Positions 55,673 through 64,000 of a DNA stretch of 64,000 nucleotides are shown piece after piece. The translations under genes and the position numbers were made by a program. The notes under the pieces are model-generated. The model saw only the letters and a program-made list of their open reading frames with translations, ran no database searches and was not told the DNA's origin. Origin of the DNA: Poecilobothrus nobilitatus (taxonomy: Eukaryota > Arthropoda > Insecta > Diptera > Dolichopodidae). The first letter of the stretch is position 1. Each line of letters starts with the position of its first letter. Location of the stretch: contig OX352772.1 of the NCBI GenBank assembly GCA_947095535.1, positions 103,107,099-103,171,098 of the forward strand, given 5' to 3'.

Positions 55673-57270
55673 ACACCCGTACGATAGGATCGGGTATAAT
55701 AAAATTACTCCTCCGTTTGTAACACCTCGAAATAAGCGAGCTAGATATACCTTCAAGGTATGGATCGGATCAGAAAAAAATTCTAAGACTTTTGATCCAT
55801 GTCCGTCCGTCCGTCCGTCAGCACGCTAACTCAAAAACTAAGAAAGCTAGAATCTTGAAATTTACACAAAATATTCTGGGAGTAATTTGTAGGTTCCCTA
55901 TCTTTTTTGGTTGAGTTTGGACCAAAACTTAGGGTAGCTCTCGAACACCTAACTTTTAGATCCCGACATCTTTTTTGAAATAGAGCTATGAAATTTTAAC
56001 TGCTGATAGATCTCACAAAAATATTAATTTTACTTTTAATAACTTTTTTTTGTAGCCCCACCCGTTACGGAGCTACAGCTCCCCAAAGGTTCAAAAAAGC
56101 TCTATATTTAAATTGTTATAGCACAAGTTGTATAAGGTTTATCTTCATTTTGAAAACGCCAGACGATTACTACTTTTATTAGCTTTAAAAGTATATATAC
56201 AATAAATATATATTTGTGGCATACGGTGTCTTAATTTACCGTTATGCCAAACTCAAATTTTGCAAAATCCTTTAACCCTTCTATCTTCTAAACGATTTAA
56301 GTTTTAAACTTGAAATTTTGACAGAAGTTAGATCTTTGAAAATATATGAGAATAAATAGATGAAAATAGAAAATAGTATGAGTCATTTCAGAAATTTTTT
56401 TTGTATCACTCCCCGTTTAGGAGCTGTAAGGGGTCAAAAACTGAAAATTTCCTATTTTTAAACACCTGTAACTTGAACACCTGTTAAAAATTTTGAAATA
56501 ATACACAAAAATTAAAGCTTCAACATTATACTCTTATTTTTGTTAACAACTTTTTTTAATAATATAGGGTTACTTTATAATTGACGAAAGTTTTACTTGA
56601 TTTTTTCAAATTTTCTAACAAATTTCTTCAACAAATTGTTTGCATTTTGTTTTACTCGATGATTTGAAATTGTTGAGGATATAATTTATTTATTTACAAA
56701 AAAATGTAAATAAATAAACAACATAACGGTTGCTTGAAGAATTTTTATTTATATGATATTGATATACATACATACTTATATAATATCATGTTTATTTACA
56801 TATCGTATATGCCACTAGTGAGTGAATGATAAGAGTATATATGTATATTATATAGTGCCGTATTTACATACATATATGTATTTTATTGTACTTATAAGAA
56901 ATTATTCTGTCAATGGAATATTTAAATATAATATAATATAATATTTAAAATTATATTTACTGTTTTGTACTTAGTAAATTTAATATACCTTTACCGCTTA
57001 GTATTAAATGGTACTATAGAATATTTGAAAAAGTTTTGGATTGATAATCGTTATGTGGTTAGAATCTGCTTTTGAAGAATGTACATATAAACATATAGTT
57101 TGAATATATGTACAACCCATAGTACTAGAAATTATAAAATTCACCCAAATTATTTTAAAATACTAAAATATTAAAAAAATAATATTGTAAGCAGAGTGAC
57201 AGGCTGTGAACATACTAACGGTTCGTACGGGTATCTAAGAGTTGACAAAGTCAACTGTATTCTTCCTCGT
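55673..57270 (+). mobile_element. DINE-1/HINE-like element, family 1 (full copy 2)
   Basis: It is closely similar to the copies at 52343 and 60771. (GTCC)n lies at 55801-55816. The subterminal pair is CCCGTACGA / TCGTACGGG, with the perfect 3' hairpin AGTTGAC-AAA-GTCAACT (57240-57256) and the GTATTCTTCCTCGT end. A ~24 bp local duplication is present near 56345 (ATGAGAATAAATAGATGAAA). Confidence 0.75.
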
Positions 57271-57968
57271 TTTTACTTTTTCTTAATTTATCTTCTATTA
57301 ATTACTTGTAGGGAATTTATTATATATGGAATGTATTTAAAGTATTATTTTCATTCCGTGGTATAATATATACATACTTATATTATTATTATCACGTTAC
57401 CCATTACTCCACATATACAAAGAAAAAAATATTCAGTGTACTCAGTGTATAAATCAAATGAATCAAATGGTTTTGTTTTGAATACAGTTTGCTAATGAGT
57501 ACACTATATTCTATGTTTTGATTTTATTTCTCTTGAACAAATGAGTACCAGTGCTGCCACTTCGTCCCAATTGGGACAAAAATGGCCCAATTTGCATTTA
57601 ACAATAAGTTTTGGCCCAATTTGCATTTAACAAAAATGGCCACAAAAATGGCCCAATTTGCATTTAACAATAAGTTTTTGCACAATTGCACATTTCACTT
57701 CAAAGATGGCCCAATTTTTCTATACGCAGTATATTTTTCAAATTTTTTATATTTGACTTTTTATACTATTTTTTTTTGTACTTTTGTACTAATTTATACA
57801 TTTATGACAGCTATTGTACTATTTGATTTAACTGTCACTATTCACTATTTAAACACAACTGAATTTTCTGTCAAGCTAACTAATTGTGTTTTTGTTTTTC
57901 AAATTGAAAGAAGAGCAAACTTTTTCAACCAAATATTTTTGACAAAATAAAAATTGGATAAAAATAAA

Positions 57969-60651
57969 ATGGATAAGTAAGTATTAATTAATTTATTAAT
58001 ATATGTACATAATAGGCAAAAGGGCGAAAATACATATATGTAAAGGGTGTTCAAAATTGAGGTATCATTTTGATTTTGCCGCCATTTTTTTTCTACCTGG
58101 AATTTTTATACGAGGTTTCTTTAGGTATATTCTAAATACATTCCGGTTAGTTAATATGGAACGTTACACAAGGAACAACATGTTTTTGTTATTACAACAT
58201 TTTTTGAAAATGGTAAAAGTTTTCAAGATGTAATTAGGAAATTTCGAACAAAATTTGGTAGAGAAAATGCTCCAATAAATCGTGCCATCAAGCTGATGGT
58301 CGATAAATTTCTAGAAACTGGATCTGTTCTTGATAACAGAGGCAACATTTATCAACGTAGTGGCCGTTCAACCGAGAATGTGAAAATTATATATGTATAT
58401 GTATTTCGTAAATACATATATTTAATATATGTATTATGCGTAATGTATAATGTAAATTTTATTCTTAAAAATTGTTTACAAATAGGTTTCTGGTGAAAAT
58501 TCAAAATAAAAATAACAAATCTGATACAGGAAGAAATAATAAGAAAATCCGCTTAGAATTAGATGAAGATATAGAAAAAAATAAATCTAATAATGAAAAA
58601 AAATCCGCAAATGAAAGTTTAGCAAATCAATCAGATATTGAGTATGAGGATTATTTGTTACTATATTAATTATTAGAAGGTAAATAAATATTTGTTTCGT
58701 AATTTGTATGTTCTAGGTTTGAAATTATTGAAAATTGCGAGTCTGATGAAGAAATTGAAAATAATCCTTTAAGTTCAAAATCAAAATATTCCAGAAAATT
58801 TAATAAAAATTGGAAAATACAATATTCATGGTTAGAAGAAAAAGAATCGGTTGGATTTTGTAAATGTTGTGACCGACAAATTCAAAATAGTCTATATTAT
58901 ATTAAAAGACATGAAAAATCTGAGGTTCATGCAAAAAACTTGAAATATAAAAAGGGTCTGTTAGGCATTGATAAAAGTTTTGAAAATATTGAAAAAACTG
59001 ATACTTTATCTAAGAAAGTTAAAAAAGCAGAATTAATTTTAGTAATGTTTTTTTTTAAAACATCATCTTGCTTTCATTTTAATAAATTATCTAATACCAA
59101 TGTTAATCGAATGTTTTTCTGATTCTTAAATTGTTGGCAATTTAAAAATGGGAAAAACAAAAGCTATTTATCTAGCTAAAGAATTAGGTGAAAGAGGTAG
59201 AAAAAAAGTTTGTTGAAGAAATAAAACAAAATAAATTTTCACTGATTGCAGATGAAATAACCAACATAAGTTCTTGCAAGGCTTTAGTACTTGTAGTTAG
59301 ATATTTTGATAAATTAGCTTCAACGGTAAGAGATCGTTTTTTAACACTTATTAAATTAGAAAAATCAGATTCCGAAAGCATTTTTAATTCTATAATAAAC
59401 TTCTTAAATTCTCAACATATTCCTTTAAATAATTTAGTTGGTCTTGCTACTGATAATGCAAGCGTTATGTCGGTACAATATAATGGTCTTCAAGCGAGGA
59501 TGAAATCTGCTATCAATGAAAATTTGTTTTTTATGGGTTGTATATCCCATTCTATTCATTTATGTTCAAGTTATGCTTGTAATTTTATACCAAATAATAT
59601 TGAGAATTTGTTAAAAGACATATACTTATTTTTTGCACATAGTTCGAAACGTATTACGGAACTTAGTGAATTTCAAGATTTTTGTGGCCTTAAGCATTAT
59701 AAAATTTTAAAAAGAGTTCAAACTCGTTGGTTGTCTTTGGAATCTGTTGTAAATAGAATATTAAATCAATGCAGTGCTTTAAAACTATATGTTATTCATT
59801 GTTCTCTCAATGAAAAATGTGAGAAAGCTAAATATTTGGCTGAAAATTTAGAAAAATCTGAAAATAAATTATACTTGTTATTTCTTTCATACATTTTAAA
59901 TATTTTAAATAAATTAAACGTAGAATTTCAATCCGAGAATGTTCGTATTCATACTCTAATGTCTTCACTAAGTATGAATTTAAAGTGTATATTAATTAAT
60001 TTTATGAAAGCAGATTATATAAATAATATAAGTTATTTAAATAAAATAGAATTTTTAGAAATAAATTTCCTTCCTTTAGATCAACTTTACTTAGGAATTC
60101 AATTTGATAACTTTGTAAATGACGAAATGCTGGATTTAAGTTTTGTTTTTGATATTAAGTCCAATTGTCGAAAATTTTATATTAAACTATGTCAAGAAAT
60201 AATTAAACGCTTTAACTTTTCTGATCCAAAATTAAGTTTATTACACTTTTTAAACCCGAATTCAATTCCGTCTCAGAAAAATTTATCAATTTTACCATTA
60301 TTGAAAGCATATCCTAATATTACTGATATTTCTTTATGGGAAACAATAAATACAGAATGGAAACTTTTGAAAATGTATGTAGAAAAGTTTTGGTTTGAAG
60401 TAGGGTTAGTCAAAAACGGTTTAAAAGAATCAACCTTTCCAAATTTATCAAAATTCATGCTAGATTTACTTTGCTTGCCACACAGCAGTGCAGCCGCAGA
60501 ATGATGTTTTCCGGATTTGAATTTAATTAAAACAAAGAAATCTAATTCCTTCAATATCGACACAATTGATTTCATAATGGCTGCAAAAGAAATGTTATCT
60601 ATTGAAGAAAAGAAGAATCCAAAAATTTATGTTTGGACTCCTAACTTTTAA
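57969..60651 (+). pseudogene. hAT transposase gene with two introns (broken)
   Basis: Exon 1 is just ATGGATAA (57969-57976, donor GTAAGT). Exon 2 starts at 58485, giving MDKFLVKIQNKN, a common hAT-type start. Exon 2 ends at 58679 (GTAAAT donor) and exon 3 starts at 58717. A BED/TTF-like zinc finger is seen as KNWKIQYSWLEEKESVGFCK, CCDRQIQNSLYYIKRHEKSE and VHAKNLK. The catalytic body has FSLIADEITNISSCKALVLV, VGLATDNASVM, GCISHSIHLCSSYACNFIP and RWLSLE. The C-terminal signature LCLPHSSAAAE is followed by TGA (60502) where Arg is usual; the frame then continues to WTPNF. Other lesions are a stop near 59123 and frameshifts near 58665, 59060 and 59195. Confidence 0.8.
58140..58385 (+). pseudogene. 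Mariner-type HTH fragment inside hAT intron 1
   Basis: In two frames joined by a one-base shift, 58157-58385 reads MERYTRNNMFLLLQHFLK, FQDVIRKFRTKFGRENAPIN, IKLMVDKFLETGSVLDNRG and RSGRSTENV. This is the N-terminal helix-turn-helix shared by many mariner/Tc-like transposases in insects. It lies wholly within intron 1 of the hAT gene. No catalytic domain is present. Confidence 0.6.
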
Positions 60652-60665
60652 TATTTTTGTTGGTA

Positions 60666-60770
60666 TAAAAATTATTTATTAGTTATATCAAAAATATGGA
60701 AGTGTATATAACGTATTTGTATTAAAATAAAAGAAAGTATTTAATATTAAATAATACTGAAAATGTTATT
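60666..60770. other. Short AT-rich gap
   Basis: This may contain the hAT 3' UTR (AATAAAAG at 60725). Nothing else was recognised. Confidence 0.4.
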
Positions 60771-62357
60771 ATACCCGTACGATAGGATCGGGTATAATAA
60801 AATTACTCCTCCGTTTGTAACACCTCGAAATAAGCGACCTAGATATACCTTCAAAGGTATGGATCGGATCAGAAAAAAATTCTAAGACTTTTGAGCCATG
60901 TCCGTCCGTCCGTCCGTCCGTCAGCACGCTAACTCAAAAACTAAGAAAGGTAGAATCTTGAAATTTACACAAAATATTTTTGGAGTAATTTGTAGGTTCC
61001 CTATTTTTTTTGGTTAAATTTGGACCAAAACTTAGGGTAGCTCTCGAACACCTAACTTTTAGATCCCGACATTTTTTTTGAAATAGAGCTATGAAATTCT
61101 AACTGCTGATAGATCTAACAAAAATATTAATTTTACTTTTAATAACTTTTTTTTGTAGCCCCACCCGTTACGAAGCTACAGCTCCCCAAAGGTTCAAAAA
61201 AGCTCTATATTTAAATTGTTATAGCACAAGTTGTATAAGGTTTATCTTCATTTTGAAAACGCCAAACGATTACTACTTTTATTAGTTTTAAAAGTATATA
61301 TACAATAAATATATATTTGTAGCATACGGTGTCTTAATTTACCGTTATGCTAAACTAAAATTTTGCAAAATTCTTTAACCCTTCTATCTTCTAAACGATT
61401 TAAGTTGGAAACTTGAAATTTTGGCAGAAGTTAGACATTTGAAAATAAGTATGAGTCATTTCAGAAATTTTTTTTGTATCACCCCCCGTTTAGGAGCTGT
61501 AAGGAGTCAAAAACTGAAAATTTCCTATTTTGAAACACCTGTAACTTGAACACCTGTTGGAATTTTTTTGAAGTAATACACAAAAATTAAAGCTTCAACA
61601 TTATACTCTTATTTCTGTTAACAACTTTTTTTAATAATATAGGGTTACTTTATAATTGACGAAACTGTTACTTGATTTTTTCAAATTTTCTAACAAATTT
61701 CTTCAACAAATTGTTTGCATTTTGTTTTACTCGATGATTTGAAATTGTTGAGGATATAATTTATTTATTTACAAAAAAATGTAAATAAATAAACAACATA
61801 ACGGTTGCTTGAAGAATTTTTGTTTATATGATATTATAAGTATGTTTATATGATACATACATACTTATATAATATAATGTTTATTTACATATCGTATATG
61901 CCACTAGTGAGTGAATGATAAGAGTATATATGTATATTATATAGTGCCGTATTTACATACATATTTTATTGTACTTATAAGAAATTATTCTGTCAATGGA
62001 ATATTTAAATATAATATAATATAATATTTAAAATTATATTTACTGTTTTGTACTTAGTAAATTTAATATACATTTACCGCTTAGTATTAAATGGTACTAT
62101 AGAATATTTGAAAAAGTTTTGGATTGATAATCGTTATGTGGAAGGTTAGAATCTGCTTTTGAAGAATGTACATATGAACATATAGTTTGAATATATTTAC
62201 AACCCATAGTACTAGAAATTATAAAATTCACCCAAATTATTTTAAAATACTAAAATATTAAAAAAATAATATTGTAAGCAGAGTGACAGGCTGTGAACAT
62301 ACTGACGGTTCGTACGGGTATCTAAGAGTTGACAAAGTCAACTGTATTCTTCCTCGT
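60771..62357 (+). mobile_element. DINE-1/HINE-like element, family 1 (full copy 3)
   Basis: It has the same architecture as at 52343 and 55673. It starts ATACCCGTACGATAGG, with a longer (GTCC)n run (60901-60920). The subterminal inverted repeat is near 62310. The perfect hairpin AGTTGAC-AAA-GTCAACT is at 62327-62343 and it ends TCTTCCTCGT at 62357. It is inserted next to or within a minus-strand LINE fragment that begins at 62358. Confidence 0.75.
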
Positions 62358-63170
62358 TTGGGTATTGTTTTTAATAAGTAAACTAAGAGCTTCTAATGTT
62401 TCGTCAAATTCGTTAAATGAATTGAGATTGGTCCATATATTTTCATTAGACATATTGGTATAATTTAGAACTCTTTTAAATAGTGGAATACTTTGTGTTA
62501 CCGGATTTTGTTCTATTCTGCTGAACATCATTTGGTGGTCAGAAAGGCAAGTGTTTTATATATGTGTACGATATTGATTTTAAATGATGTCAGTTATAAA
62601 ATAGTCAATTATTGTTTTGGTTTGGTAACCAACCGAGTAGCGAAATTTTTCGAATTAGATGTTGCAGATGAAGGAACCATTGCTCACTAACATATTAGAG
62701 TATGTTTTAACTACAGTATTACTTATGTTTAATAAATTTATGTTTATATCTCCTACAATTATTGGTCTGCTATATAAGTTAATTCATCGATTTGTCTATA
62801 ATATAATCTATACCAGTTTCATAAGCTCTATAAATGCATAATATATTAATATTCTGTTTCAAAAGCGTAACTCCTAAGATATTACTTTTTTTTTAATTCT
62901 TCGCAAAATAAAAGGCAACTACTAATATCTTCTTTAACATAAATAGCTACTCCTCCATAAGGTTCCTTGCTGTTAGAAAAATATGGTTTATAACCTTGTT
63001 TATTAAAAAACTTGTTTTCTGACGCAAGAAGCCATATTTCTGCGAAAACAATTATATGAATATCACATTCAAAACTCTCAATTAAATTCTCAACTTCATA
63101 TAATTTATTTCTTCAGCTTTGTATATTTAAATAAATTATGTTAAAATTGTTTTTATAATTTTGTTTAAAA
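62358..63170 (-). mobile_element. LINE endonuclease-domain fragment
   Basis: Minus-strand translation from about 63160 gives NIIYLNIQS, DIHIIVFAEIWLLASENKFF (catalytic Glu in AEIWL, expected TETWL), SKEPYGGVAIYVKEDISSCL and, further on, a degenerate GDxN region near 62750. Downstream frames are heavily shifted. It is the 5' part of a LINE ORF2 whose RT is missing. Confidence 0.6.
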
Positions 63171-63635
63171 GATTTCTTATTAAGCTTTAAATAGTAATCT
63201 ACTTTTAAGTTTTAAATTGTTTTCAAAATTTACATATTCCATTGCGAGCATTTTGTGTCTGATAGTTTATAAAATTTTATTATACGTGCATACATTATGT
63301 AATTCACTGAGGATAATGTTGAATAAAAACAAAAAATAAGTAAGTTTTTATCATCTGTTGCTATCGTATTGATACAAATGACCAGTATTTACATATTGTT
63401 TGACAAATAGATTGACAACAAATAATATAATTAGTTTTGTTTTTATAATTATACATAATAGTGCAGTGGTAATAATAATAAAATAAAAATTAAAATTGAA
63501 ATATAAGTGCATAATTTGGTAAAGTAAAATTAATTTAGCACAGTAAATATTATATGAATTAAATTTTTTGTAGGATTTAAAGTTGGAAAAATGTATGAAT
63601 ATTGTTGTACTTACAATTATGTATACATGCGGTGC
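63171..63635. other. Unassigned AT-rich DNA
   Basis: It may include upstream sequence of the LINE fragment. A 101-codon minus-strand frame (63351-63656) is Ile/Phe/Tyr-rich low complexity and not credible as a gene. Confidence 0.4.
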
Positions 63636-63765
63636 AGGGTCATAACTCCCACTCATTTAGTGGGCCATAAGGCCCTAAGGGATCTTTGACTCATAGCAAT
63701 GAGCTATAACTACCTAGGGGACTTATGACCCTGAGAGTTTTGACTCAGAGTGGTGGCTCATAACT
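63636..63765. repeat. GC-richer block of nested inverted repeats
   Basis: GGGTCATAA at 63638 pairs with TTATGACCC at 63724. GTGGGCCATAAGGCCCTAAG contains GGGCC/GGCCC. ACTCATAGCAATGAGCTATA and GGCTCATAACTCAC repeat a CTCATAAC-like motif. The whole could fold into a ~95 bp imperfect hairpin. It does not resemble a known RNA gene. Confidence 0.5.
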
Positions 63766-64000
63766 CACTTATACAGTTCTCATCTGAGACATTATTAGTA
63801 ATATTGAATATAATTTCTCTAAAATTGTAGTTTATATTTTTATAATTATCTTATAAAAATATATTTTTTATGAATCCGTAAAGCCCACTTTAATTTATAC
63901 AAAGTTTTTTTTGTTCTAGGTTAGTTCACCTTTATGGCTTTATCTTTTTTTAAAAGAAATTTTTTAATTTAATAAATCAAAATAAAAACAAGTTTAATAT
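63766..64000. other. Unassigned AT-rich DNA at the window edge
   Basis: No feature was recognised. Confidence 0.4.

Larger units (their letters stand above)
57553..60665 (+). mobile_element. hAT-like DNA transposon (5' end and gene; 3' end not found)
   Basis: A hAT-type terminal sequence CAGTGCTGCCACTTCGTCCC begins at 57553, followed by subterminal copies of ATGGCCCAATTTGCATTTAA (57580-57720). The transposase gene runs 57969-60651. No matching GTGGCAGCACTG end was found before the DINE-like element at 60771, so the right end is lost or mutated and no 8 bp target duplication could be checked. Confidence 0.7.

Noticed and set aside
57582..57950. 122-codon plus-strand frame at the hAT 5' end
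   Set aside because: Its first half is the subterminal ATGGCCCAATTTGC repeat array and it precedes the likely transposase start.

Overview
This 64 kb window is AT-rich nuclear DNA of an animal, most likely a higher fly (Diptera). It shows no bacterial gene organisation. What it holds is a dense, nested mosaic of decayed mobile elements. The fly assignment rests on repeated DINE-1/HINE-like (Helentron-derived) elements with (GTCC)n cores, subterminal inverted repeats and a 3' hairpin, plus Jockey-like LINEs, Tc1-like and hAT elements, and a Polinton. The assignment is inference.

Layout. 1-4.8 kb: three LINE remnants. 4.8-21.1 kb: a degenerate Polinton (Maverick) with long inverted terminal repeats. 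It is preceded by a truncated second copy of its left end. Its minus-strand genes are, 5' to 3', a small basic/hydrophobic protein, minor capsid protein, a pX-like protein, major capsid protein, an unassigned protein and the adenain-type cysteine protease. Part of an integrase lies on the plus strand. PolB and the packaging ATPase were not found. A 2,242 bp block of this element (minor-capsid 5' half, small ORF, spacer, integrase 3' half) is present three times in tandem. A tRNA-derived SINE and other sequence interrupt the right terminal repeat. 21-28.3 kb: LINE fragments, a DINE-like element and a nearly complete two-ORF LINE. 29.2-30.3 kb: a Tc1-like element. 30.6-31.5 kb: three phase-matched exons of a coiled-coil protein on the minus strand, the best candidate for a real host gene. 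32-38.3 kb: a transposase-like pseudogene, a LINE tail and two DINE-like elements. 38.3-44.1 kb: three copies of an unclassified ~1 kb repeat and a ~950 bp AAT/AAAT microsatellite. 45.4-50.7 kb: three Jockey-like LINE copies packed together in alternating orientation. 52.3-62.4 kb: three ~1.6 kb DINE-like copies in the same orientation, alternating with a LINE fragment and a hAT element that has two introns. 62.4-64 kb: a LINE endonuclease fragment and unassigned DNA.

Apart from the coiled-coil gene and two uncertain exon-like stretches, every recognisable coding region is broken by stops, frameshifts or active-site substitutions. The mobile genes do not form a working system here. The Polinton keeps its capsid/protease gene order, but its integrase has lost the catalytic glutamate in all three copies.
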